Origin: Ectocarpus siliculosus
Taxonomy: Eukaryota > Sar > Phaeophyceae > Ectocarpales > Ectocarpaceae
Length of the DNA stretch: 64,000 nt
Reading direction: 5' to 3'
Assembly: GCA_000310025.1 (NCBI GenBank)
Contig: FN649731.1
Location: forward strand, 2,227,220 to 2,291,219
Shown here in pieces: positions 54,048-64,000 of the stretch; within the stretch, counting starts at the first letter, position 1; every line of letters starts with the position of its first letter. The translations under genes and the position numbers were made by a program. A model generated the notes under the pieces. It was not told the origin of the DNA and searched no databases. It worked only from the letters and a program-made list of their open reading frames with translations.

Positions 54048-55596
54048 GAGCGAAAGAATGATGCGACTAACGAAACACAAGCGGGAGATGGAAAAGGAGG
54101 TGCCGGAGTGCCGGCGGAGGCCCAAGACTTGACCGTGTTTGTTCAAAGCGTCATGGAGCAAATGGTGAGAGAGATCTGTGTCCTACTGTACATTACAACC
54201 GTGGTATACCTACATACCTTGGTGAGCCAAGCACGCGATCCACTAGTTTCAGGGTTCTGTGACTCCCTATAGATTCGAATCATCTTTGGGTTGTCATCTT
54301 TGGGTTGTCATCTTTGGGTTATTGCATCTTCCGACGAAATGTAGCGGGGGTTCCCCCGCGGGTCGAATGTGGGTTGGACTATATTCCTGTACCTCAGTAA
54401 AAGAGACAGAAAGATTCCGAAAGACTAAAATACAGGCAGAGAAGACGAACCACTTACACGGGCGACTGCAACAGCTCGGCAAGGTATATGCAGATGCTGC
54501 GGCTAGTTGGCGGGTTGTGTTTTTGTCGGTTACTTTTGACGTTGGTCCCCGCTCCCAACCGACTGGCCGGACCACCGAAGAGATACGGTAACAGCTGCTG
54601 GTGACACAGCAGAATTTTTTTAGTAATGTTGGCGTGCGTTGCTGCTGCTCGTGGTGGTAGATCCTTTTGTGGTGGCTGTTGCTGTAGCTTTGCGTTTGCC
54701 CATTATGATAGGTTTTCGTTCTGTAAGTAATTCGTCTCACGCCCGCCCACACCCCCAACCCGCCGCCCTACCAATCACATCAAACGACAACGAACCGAAT
54801 GGGATGCAACAATGTCATGAACGATAACTTGCAGCAAAATCGGTTCAGTCAAATGTCGGACACCATCATCGGGAGGGTAGACGAGATGAGCACCCGCATA
54901 GACGACCTGGAGAAGTCAATTCAGGACCTCATGGTGCAGGTAATTGCGTCCGTTGATTTCAACAACGATGATCTGCACACCTTAACACTTTACGAGGTCG
55001 GAAAAGGTCGGGACCTCACGAAGGCTTGCTGTTCGGGCACGACCGAGCAACCATGAGTACAGAATGGGCCCGCAATTATGAAACGTCATACCAGTCAGTG
55101 TAGTTCGGTTAGTCGAGCCTCAATTTCTGGTTTTATCTTCACTGTCGAGCACCGATCGTCAAAATACATACCAGTAGAGGGTAGCGCAGGATCTACGCTT
55201 GAGCTGTGTTTCTTGAACCCGACGAGTATGAAAGTTCTTTTTGTTCTTGAAAAATGGAGCCCCTATTTCTTACTGGGGTTTATTTGTTAGTTTCGGGCCT
55301 GTTGTGTATATTTGCTTGTTTTTCTGTCCACAGGAGAGTCGAGGGTCGATTTCCTGTACACGTCTGTGTCTTGCGCCAGTTGTATAGGGACGGGAATGGA
55401 AATTGAAGCTTGCGTGTGACCACCGCTCTCAACGGAACGAACGAGCGATAAAAAGAAAAGCACCGTGCCATACCTGCCCCTTTGCGTTTGTGGCGCACAG
55501 GCCGAGATCGAACCTGCAGATGACTCTTCTGCCGAGGCGGGGGACGGAGGTGGGGATGCAGAACCACCAGCACAACCTGAAGCTGGAACTGCGTAG
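54048..55596 (+). CDS. HSBP1: Heat shock factor binding protein 1 (HSBP1), 3' three exons
   Basis: Exons 54048-54164, 54835-54939 and 55501-55596 join in phase. They read a hydrophilic segment, then [13 protein letters not shown], then [19 protein letters not shown] and [16 protein letters not shown], ending in an acidic Pro/Ala tail and TAG (55594-55596). The middle part is almost the same as human HSBP1 (DLT..VQ.LLQQM, F..MSD.IIGRIDDM, RIDDLEKNI.DLM). HSBP1 forms a trimeric or hexameric coiled coil; it binds the HSF1 trimer and dampens the heat-shock response, and also acts in WASH complex assembly. The extended acidic C-terminal tail of 31 residues is longer than in animals. The start is unresolved. 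Without a 5' exon, the nearest in-frame ATG is 53946-53948, but the acceptor TGTGCCACACAG|GAG argues for splicing to an upstream exon. Confidence 0.88.
54281..54320. repeat. 14-bp tandem repeat in HSBP1 intron
   Basis: CATCTTTGGGTTGT occurs twice in tandem (54281, 54295), followed by a 12-base partial copy. Confidence 0.95.
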
Positions 55597-57171
55597 ACAT
55601 AGAGTGACTACATATATATGACTAATTCAAACGTATAGATAGGTAGGTGCGTCAAGAGATAACCTCTGCTTCCCTTTTTGTCTTTCTTGAATCTGTTGCA
55701 TGACACCGTCCGGATAAGCAGGGAGAGGACAGCAGTAGACTACTTGCTGGATAGTCGATGTAGACTAGTGCTCGTTGTTTTCGCCCTCCAAACAAAACCT
55801 TTGCCGGGCGGGATGGTGATAGCACCACCAGAGCCCCGGGATGCCGAAAAAAACGGAGAGGGGCGGCGGCAGGGAGAGTTCAGACTGCCGCTGCAATGCT
55901 TTGGGCTGTTTGGGAGAGGACCAATCGTGTTGTAGATACGTTGCGCTGTGCCAAGTTCGTGTTGGCGTTATTTCGTGTGCTGTGTGCTGTTGGATGGGCG
56001 AGCGACACTCCATGGTGTATCAAACTCTTTGGACGGAACATGTTTTGGACGGTGTTCTCCGAAGGGTGCGCTTCGATGTTACAATGCCGCTGACTGCTGC
56101 AAGCAGCTTCTGGCGTGCTCGCGGCCCATGTTTAGGAGGCCTGCATCATTCTGCGGAGACTTTTAACGTGCAGTTTGCGCGTGGAAAAAAAAAGTCTTCT
56201 ATATACCAGATCAACGGCCTACAGCACAAGTTACAACGTATGATGGCCTTCGTCGAGTTATGCTTCGTCTCAGCTTCTTGGAGGTGCGGCGGGCTCATTC
56301 GATTAAAACTTCGTCTTCACTGTTTTCTCCTTCAACAACAAGGAAGGGGCCGCTTCACTCCTCTCCCAAGCACCCACCCACAGCAACGCTCCTCACATCG
56401 CAGTATCTTGTTAAACGCCCGGACAAGCACCACATCCACTCTAGCGACCTACACCACGCACTATGACGTACTGTACTGTACGGAACTAACGGCGAATTCG
56501 AAAGCAACAAGTTAACTTCGTGTGCCCGAACATGAACATCTACATGCTTAAAAACACAAATACCATGTCTCGACACAAAATTACGCGCAGTCCCTCTATA
56601 GGACCCTTTCTCGCATGAGGCCTATCCGCTACAGTTCCACACGTGTGAAAAGCACACGAAAGATTCAAACGACTACGGATGCTCATCAAAGCCTGAAATA
56701 GTCTCTCCTGCAGGAAGCATTTCGACTCGTTTCAAAACATGAGAAGCACACGATGAACAATTCCTTGTCAGCAAAAGTCTCTCCTCTACCTGCTGCCACC
56801 GCGGGGAATGAGCATGCAGACGGGACACAGCGTACAACAACCCGACAGAAACAAGTGGAGGAAACGAAAAAAATATCTCAACACTTGCAGAGAAAAATAA
56901 TTAAACTTGGTCTAATATGGACGAGCAAAGACGACAAAACAAACGAGAAAGGAAAACACAGAAAAAAACATAAAATGATACATTACAACTAATAGATACG
57001 AAAACAAAGCGAAACACTTTCACGGCCCACTTTCCGACCTCCCAGCTACTTTTCTATCAGGTGCCGCCAGGAAAAGGCCTTCATACTGCACTTCTACCTC
57101 GCGCAGGTCTCCTGACCACTCAAGGTACAACCTGTATGGCACTATCGTCATCTTTCACTGCTGTGCCGTTG
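55597..57171. other. Region between the convergent HSBP1 and kinase genes
   Basis: Open frames such as 55841-56515 (plus) have no recognisable domain and irregular composition. The interval is A-rich from about 56750 to 57020. It should hold the 3' UTRs of both genes. No gene was recognised. Confidence 0.4.
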
Positions 57172-60100
57172 CTATGCTGGAAAGTCACTTTTGTTGAGCT
57201 TTCTGGACGAGCTCTTGAACAGGTGGAACTTCCGTGTAGGGGCACGCTCCACTGACCGGGCCTGGGCGGCAGCGGTTGCGGCTCCCTCAAGCAAGCTGGA
57301 AGACACACGGGGGAGGAAGGCGCGCAGGACAGTACATCCCTTGAGTACAGACGAGACACTTTCCATTAAAGTCCCCTGTTCAGAAGGACTAGGGGGAGGT
57401 CAGGAGATCGCATATGTGTGTGGTGAAAGACAGCCGAGATGCAAGGTGCAGACAGGTCATCGTCCACTCGCCTCCCACCTCACCCGTTCCCTCCCTCTTC
57501 GCAGCCTGCTCGAGTGCTTCGCCGCATGCAACACAATTACGGGGGACGTTGCGAGGGTCCGTACATACAGCAGTGCGTCCATCCCATTCTTGCCGTGGTG
57601 GTGGAATCTCCCAAAAAATTCAGGTAGGCGCACGTGATGTATAAACAATCCTTGCACTAGACCCAGGACAGCGGCTAAAAGCCCCCTACGGGCAACACAT
57701 TCCTCCTTCTCACCTTCGCAAGGTGGTGGTGATTTCCCCAATAGATATCCGCTTGTGCATGTCGTGGTGCCAGCCAGATTGGAGGAGTTTCACGAACGGA
57801 GCCGGCCAGTTCTCGCTCACGCGTGGTCGAACGCCCTTGTCCACCTGCCACCAACAATCGGAGACCTTAATTGTTGACATTTGTGCTCTTTGCCACGTTC
57901 CAGAGTCCAGAAACAAACACACGATAGCCCGGTTGTGCTTGCTTCACGTGGATCATCGCTCATCACAGCAAACAAACACCAATACGGCATGACACCAAAG
58001 ACACCAAACACCAAACCCGGAATCCACATCCCATCGTTTAGGTGGCCCCTCTCTCGTCCATTACATTTCACCTCAAGCATATCGAGCACTGCACACTTGA
58101 CACGTGTGCAGCGGCCCAGCTGCAACGTAAACCTCACCAAACCGTAGCTTAGCGTTGCGAATTTGATTTGTTTCTGACAACTCCAGTGAATGCCACGACC
58201 TCCGACGGACAAGATTAGTCCACGAAGGGCGATACAACCATCAACTCACCACCTGCTGAAGAAATTGTTCTCGGCCCATCATCTCGAACGGCTTGGTCAT
58301 TGTGGCCATCTCCCAAAGAATCATTGCGAACCCTGTGCGTCGAGAGAGCGAAACCGCCCTTTTCGGATTAGGCAACACTGCCCAACATTTCTGGGGTATG
58401 ATGAAGACACGCGACGCTCATGCGACTTCGTGTATGCTCATACCAACTGGGGTCACGCTCGGCCTACACACAAGATATGCCATTTTCCACACAACTCCGC
58501 CTTGCTCCGAATGATTGTCGTGGGCCTTCGGGACGGGGACAACACTTCGCAAGCGCTCCTGCCACCCTCGGTTCGGACCACGATTACTGCTCTTACTATG
58601 CATATCGTGATAATACTCGCCACTCTCGCGACGTCTACCAGGTGCCGAGGTATGTAGGTAAGGAAAGTCCTGTGACCTCGTCCGTTCGAGCAAGCAACGA
58701 CGGCAGGAGCACAATCAAGCCAACACACCACCAGCGACGACGACGACGACGACTGCACGACAGAGCGGAGTGCCCATAATGTGCGCGCTTTTGAAATGTT
58801 TTCTTTTCTTTTCTCACCGTACACGTCCGCCGAGCCGTTGTAAGGCTTCCCCAACGCCACCTCGGGGGCCATGTACCTGCCACGCCACGGCACGCCACAC
58901 ACGAAAAAGGGGTACGTCCGAAAATGAAGAAGCCAGATCAGCAGAGGAACATTTCTGGTGTTTTTGGGCAGGTCGGACAGCGGGTGAGCAAGAGCAACAG
59001 ACCGTGGCGTTGACTTGAGCCCTATGACTGACAGGCTCATGCGCGGGGGAAGCAGACACAGAGAGCGAGACGCCGCCGTACGCATGTTCCACGCAACCAG
59101 CCAGCACGCAGTGTTGGCTGACTCGACTCACCGCAAGCTTCCGGTCTCTCCCGTCATTCGATACGTCGCCTTGTCGTCGGCAGCCTTGGACACCACCCTA
59201 CCCAGGCCCAGGTCGATGAGCTTGAGATTGCCCTGCGCGTCGAAGCCGATGTTGTCCGGCTTCAGGTCGCGGTGCACCACCAGCTTCCCCGGCATGGCCT
59301 CGTTGTGCATGTACTGGAGGGCCTCGGCCAACTGCAGGCCTTGCCGCAGCAGCTCCTCGTACCTGACGCGCACCCGGCACCGGCAAGGGGAGATTTAGCC
59401 CCAACTATTCTTGCGCGCCGGGAAATGACGCAGCGTTCTCTGAAAGTTGGGAAACCCTCGGACGGTTGCGTCAACTTCGTCTGTCCGTTCGGGTGGTAAA
59501 AGGCATGCCGCTATGCAACGACATCGCGACAAACGACCGCACGCAGGTACAGACAGATCGGGGACCAACACTTTTCATGGTCCTCTTCTCTCCCCGATTT
59601 CAACAGAACCTCCCAAAACACCAACGCACACAACACACCCCGAGCTTCCTCAACCAAGGCGATATATGCATACCAGTAAACTCGGTGTCCGTCCCACAAC
59701 CGTCTCGACAAGAGATACTCACGTGAACTGTCTTATGTGTCGGAACCGGCGCCTTCTGTCCCGGACCTTGACCGCGTTGCCGCAGCGCTGTGCCAGAGTC
59801 CCGCCGTCCAATCGCTCGATGAGCAGGAACGGCTCTGGCCGAGTACCGGCTCCTAGCAGACGGACGATGTTTGGGTGGCGCAGGCGCATCAGCAGACCCA
59901 TCTCGAGCTCCAGCTCCTGCGTTTTCGTTTGATTCGCACCGAAGGAAGGGTTGTGTCGTTCGGGCGTATTTGTTCCCACACGCCTCTGTGTCAACAGGCA
60001 ATGTTTAGCAGAGACGCGTGTGGCGACAATCGGCACATCTATTCAAGACCCGCATACGCACCTTCCCTCCAACCCCGTTTCATCCATAAACTTTCATTCG

Positions 60101-62633
60101 ATGAAGCTCACACGGCACGGGCGCAAGCAGACAAAGGACAAGAGGTGGAGGTCGACAGAAGAGTAGGTGAAGGGTCGAACATGACGACATACCAGTGTCG
60201 GAAACGCGGTTTGGTACCAGGTTCATGCAACCCCCCCCCCCCCCCCCCTACCCCGTCACACAGCGCCGAGCATTTGTGCTCACACGCGATCTTATCCGTG
60301 ATGGAGCTACATCACAAAGCGGGCACGACTAGACCCACAGGATAGCGGAGCGCAGGGTCGCGCGCACCTGGCGTACAGTGTCCCTGTCTTGGACATCTTT
60401 CCGCATGACCTTCACCACCACAGGCGTCGTCCCGTAGAAAGCCGTGTATATGGTGCACCGGCTACCGTTTACCATGAATTCCACCGTCGTGAGCTGCTCC
60501 CATCGCACCTGGAAATAGTCGAGGAGGTGTGGTTCGCATGATTGGTTGTTTGGAATCCACGATATATGTAACAAGCAAAAACACGGCACCAGGAGAGTGC
60601 TGGAAAGAGCTACAACAGACATGGAGAGTAACGACTCTTCGATCTAGTCACGGCACCAACACATGAGTGGTCCCAATAGATCACAGACAAGGTCGTCGAC
60701 AAACAAGGAAGGTGAGACGTTGAAAACACGACAGCGAAGGCCTAGCGTTGGGTTGCGGGGAAACCACCGCTGCTCAAGACGGACACCAAAAACTTCCGCT
60801 CTTAGCTCAACATTACCCGGTCACTCTGGGTCGAGCGGAGCTCTCTCCTGACGCAGACAAGAATAATTGAGATGAGGAGACACCTTCAAACTTTTACGGG
60901 TTGGTTCAGCAGCAAATAATTGGCCGACCAAAACTCACATCTAGGTTGAGCGGGCCATCCCCCAGGGGCAGGCTGGGGCTGGTAGCGTTTTCCGACATAT
61001 TGCTCGGCGTCTGGTGTCGCGTTGTATCGGATGTCCCGTTGATATTGAAACAAGCAAGCGCAACATGGCAAGCACGACCGGTAAGCAAGCGTGAGAATCG
61101 GCCATCTACGAGGTCGAAATTTAAGCAGTGATGCTTACTTCACGACGCGAAAAGCGCATGCTAGAGGCAACTAGGGGCAACGGCTGCGGGGCTGTCCTCA
61201 TAGATATATTTCAACACATGGCGGTGTAAACTAGACGTGATACACAACAGAGTGTCACCAGATAAGAACCAAGAAAACACCAACGGACAAAAATAAACGA
61301 ATAGTCCTGTCCGTTACATGAAACAATAGTGGGGGGGGCGGGGGCGGGAATTGTCCGCGCTCGGCTAAGCGTACACAATACCAAGACCCTTACACATGAA
61401 GGAAACAAAAAAGGTACACATGATACCAGTAAAACTATCGTACCAGCGAGCGAACGGGACGACACGCCATGGGCACCCATGTGCTGCCACGACAAACCCA
61501 CCCAAGTGCGGGCAGAATCTCTACCAGCGAGGAGAGGTTGTTATCGTATTTTAGTACAAGTATCGCTGTCTCTTACTCGGGACTTCCTGGCCGGGCTGCC
61601 GCTGCCGTCCTCCTTGGCGTAGGCCGGAAAGGACGCCGATATTGCCACGCCCGCCGCCTTAGACAGCTGAGTCAAGACCGACACGGCCGTGTCTTGTCGC
61701 TGCGAAAAAAACATAGACACAGGTAGGTGGTTGCAACAGCAGTGGGGGGGGGGGGTACAGCGGGAGAACAGCAGCGCGACAAAGAGAGTTCGATTCGGCC
61801 GAGGAAGGAAAGATAAGACAACATGCAGTACAGACAGCAGCTTGACGAAAAAACAACAACAGCCTGCTGGGAAGCGAGAGCTGCGTCACGGCACAAATGC
61901 GAGCTGAACATTCAATCACGGTCATAGATCGCTACGCCGGGCCTCGTCGACGCGTACCTGTAGGCGAGCACGGCAAAACGAACAACACAGGTGTCCCAAA
62001 TAAAATCAAACGAAAAAATATGCACCTCGTGCTTTGTTGCTTCAACCACCAGATTCATACCATCCATTACCATCCATACCCAGGGCCGCAGACTGGTACA
62101 TACTGTTCGGAAACTCCGACGCCTACTGGTTGTTCGTCCGGCCGGTGGAGGGTACACCACACGGGCAGCATGGACGAGGAACAGCAGGGCGGGGCGTAGG
62201 CAATGTGGTATGCCCCGAAATACGCCCGCCAACCATCTCAAAAAGAAGAGACACCATCAGCGGCACCCACTCTGTTGCCAACATGTCAGCTGTCGCTCTC
62301 TCGGCAGCTTAGTCAAAGCGTCCTTGCGGGGGGGAATTCCCAAGTTTGAAGTGTAGGCGTCTGGTGCTTGACCGCCAAGTCAAGGGCGTCAAAAGGACGA
62401 CAGGCAGTGCGAAAATCGACTTTTGTGGGTAAAACGCGTTTCTCCAACGGTGTAGCACTCACGTTCACGTCGTGCTCGGCAAAGAAGACGAAGCAGAGGT
62501 CCCTCCGGAGCACGGAGAGGCTGATGGGGAGAGCTACGGCCGTGTTTAGGGGCAGGCTGGTATGGAGAGGAGTGTCCGGGTGCATCGAGGTGAACCACAG
62601 CAGCCGCTCCTGCTTCCGCGCCTCGTCAACAAG
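57172..62633 (-). CDS. TKL-like protein kinase with N-terminal non-kinase region; 5' end and last exon unresolved
   Basis: Exons in transcription order: 62463-62633, 61577-61699, 60939-61010, 60368-60508, 59723-59916, 59132-59362, 58818-58876, 58253-58332, 57714-57844 (all in phase), then a probable last exon ending at TGA/TAG near 57172. Kinase landmarks: VNGSRCTIYTAFY (a degenerate Gly loop, only one Gly), VVVKVM (ATP-binding Lys), RLRHPNIVRLLGA (with a preceding Glu-rich helix C), LIERLDGGTL, VVHRDLKPDN (catalytic loop), LIDLGLG (DLG instead of DFG), TGETGSLRYMAPEV (activation loop and APE), and DVYGFAMILWEM. The pattern fits the tyrosine-kinase-like group, common in stramenopiles. The first three exons encode LVDEARKQERLLWFTSMHPD...LPLNTAVALPISLS...LCFVFFA, a probable ligand-binding or sensory fold that I cannot name. 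The last exon (VLRAFLPRVSSSLL...) is in phase 0, whereas the exon before it exits in phase 2, so at least one junction is wrong. The true 5' end lies upstream of 62633. Confidence 0.8.
61742..61755. repeat. G homopolymer
   Basis: A run of G residues in a kinase intron. Such runs are common in this window and are potential sites of base-count error. Confidence 0.8.
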
Positions 62634-64000
62634 CTACGCAAAAAAAACAACAACAAAAGAGGAGTCGGGTGAATGGGGAAGGATTCGGTGGTCAATGCGC
62701 ACATGAGGGGTTAGGTGATGCCACTGAAGCAAATCTCGCCGAGAGGTATTACACAAACTATTGCCAGCCCGCAAAATTATCTGCCTTTTTTTCTAAAAAA
62801 AGGAATTGGTGGACGTCGGAATAGGATTTTCGCACGTCCAGAATGACGCTGCACTTTCAAAATCAAACTACAATGGTTTTTGGGTTCAAGCGGCAGAGAC
62901 GACAAAGCGTGATTACTGCTACTTGCCACATCGAACCTGCAGCATTGAAACTTTAGCGTTGCTCCCCCCGGACGATCATGTTACCAGAGCCCACGCACAA
63001 AACCACCGTCTACATTGTAATGTCGGCCTAGAGCAGTGCCACTGCTTTACGACACGGACGTCGGTCGAGTGTTTCAGAAGATGGTTCAGGACGCGCCAAA
63101 GTGCTGTGCTCTACTGACTTACTCCGCGGCTGTTGACATTGTCCCGGTGCCACTTCGTAGAGGAAATAACCAACCCAGGCGGGCGGGTCAAATGCAACTG
63201 CAAAAAAACGGCAGCTACAGCAATTTCCGCGCATCCTGTGACCTGTTGCACCTTTTTATTATTCTTCCTTATGGTGGCTTTCACCGGATTTGTTCGCCCC
63301 GAGATAGAACAGAAAGATCCACATACTCGGACACCAAAAGTGTGGCGGGGCTCGCCCGTTTAAAAAAACAACAACAGACCCCGAGTTGGAGTTGAGTGTG
63401 CGGCAAAACAAGGAATAGATAGGCTGTGGTCGAGGTTGCGCTGGTTTGCAGCTGTGTGGAGATGTGGACATGGGGCTGCGGCGAGTGAGCTGTGCGGGCC
63501 GGGAACATCCTCTGGCACAAACTGGGAGCACCCTCCGGCACTACCCTCGGAGGGAGGGGGGCAATCCACAGACAGCGGCGGCACATGCTGCGGTTTATAT
63601 CCATCATCATTGGTTGCGGTACTAGTGGTTGCCGTACTGGTCATGGTCACAGCAGCCGCTGCCGCTACTTGTTGCGCTCCTGTTGGTCAGCACACGACGA
63701 GGACATATTCTTGCGCTCACGGGTGTTGACTGTGGACCCCGTTGCGTGTTGTGCGCAGATGTGGAGACTCTCCCTCGTGCCGTGTGGCAACTAGGCGAGA
63801 GCGCGAAAACGACAGCAGCAGTAACAGCAGTACAGCGGTCGTACCGTCCGTCCTTTAAGGAAATTAGTCGCCATCTTACCTTGAGTAGACCACCTTTTGA
63901 GACCTCGGAATATTAGCTTCGTCCAACTCTTTTCCCTTTTCTCCCTCTGCTCTCTGCTCTCTTCTTTCTTCTTTTGCTTTCCTTTTTCCAGTCTATGGTT
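62634..64000. other. Upstream region of the kinase gene, possible further 5' exons
   Basis: On the minus strand, a short segment ending at 63877 reads ELDEANIPRSQKVVYSR before a strong donor (TACTCAAG|GTAAGA), exiting in phase 2. A Ser/Thr/Pro-rich frame starts at an ATG at 63648-63650 (MTMTSTATTS...). Either could be part of the kinase N-terminus or of another gene. Neither joins the exon at 62633 in phase without a further exon, so I leave them unassigned. Confidence 0.3.

Overview
This window is nuclear DNA from an intron-rich eukaryote, most likely a stramenopile and probably a brown alga of the Ectocarpus type. The evidence is as follows. Genes are split into many short exons, most of 60-400 bp, separated by introns of about 300-1400 bp. 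Splice sites are ordinary GT-AG, plus two GC-AG introns. Both GC-AG introns carry the consensus CAG|GCAAGT. Non-coding DNA is rich in microsatellites and foldback repeats. The protein set combines a plant-type AAA ATPase, a flagellar Dpy-30/GAF protein and a TKL-like kinase. The genus is an inference; no marker gene is present. Two 100-N assembly gaps lie at 21770-21869 and 32450-32549.

Layout. (1) 1-250, minus: first coding exon of a DEAD-box RNA helicase of the DDX5/Dbp2 type, running off the left edge. (2) 2617-6497, minus: a four-exon gene for Cgi121/TPRKB, a subunit of the KEOPS tRNA-modification complex. (3) 8.4-18.4 kb: a gene-poor, repeat-rich block. It holds a 5'-truncated non-LTR retrotransposon with one internal stop, pieces of a dispersed tRNA-like repeat, and two large foldback elements with flanking direct repeats. 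(4) 18457-34979, plus: a roughly 20-exon gene for a large AAA ATPase of the plant DAA1/Msp1-like family. The assembled sequence carries two apparent single-base insertions in it. (5) 37481-41224, minus: a five-exon cysteine-dependent (DSP/PTP-like) phosphatase. (6) 41584-50384, plus: a 13-exon Dpy-30 + GAF protein resembling radial spoke protein 2, head-to-head with the phosphatase. (7) 54048-55596, plus: HSBP1, the heat-shock-factor-binding coiled-coil protein. (8) About 57.2-62.6 kb, minus: a TKL-like protein kinase with an N-terminal non-kinase region; its 5' end is not resolved.

Exon models were built by hand from acceptor/donor sites, reading phase and similarity to remembered families. 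For the Cgi121, phosphatase, Dpy-30/GAF and HSBP1 (downstream exons) models, all junction phases agree. The AAA model agrees except at the two single-base insertions. The first and last kinase exons and the 5' end of HSBP1 are open. The genes do not form an operon or a known pathway; they are ordinary neighbours. I did not find a convincing new defence, mobile or biosynthetic system. The most notable unexplained signal is a 10-mer, TACTGCTGTA/TACAGCAGTA, found 11 times exactly and only in non-coding DNA.
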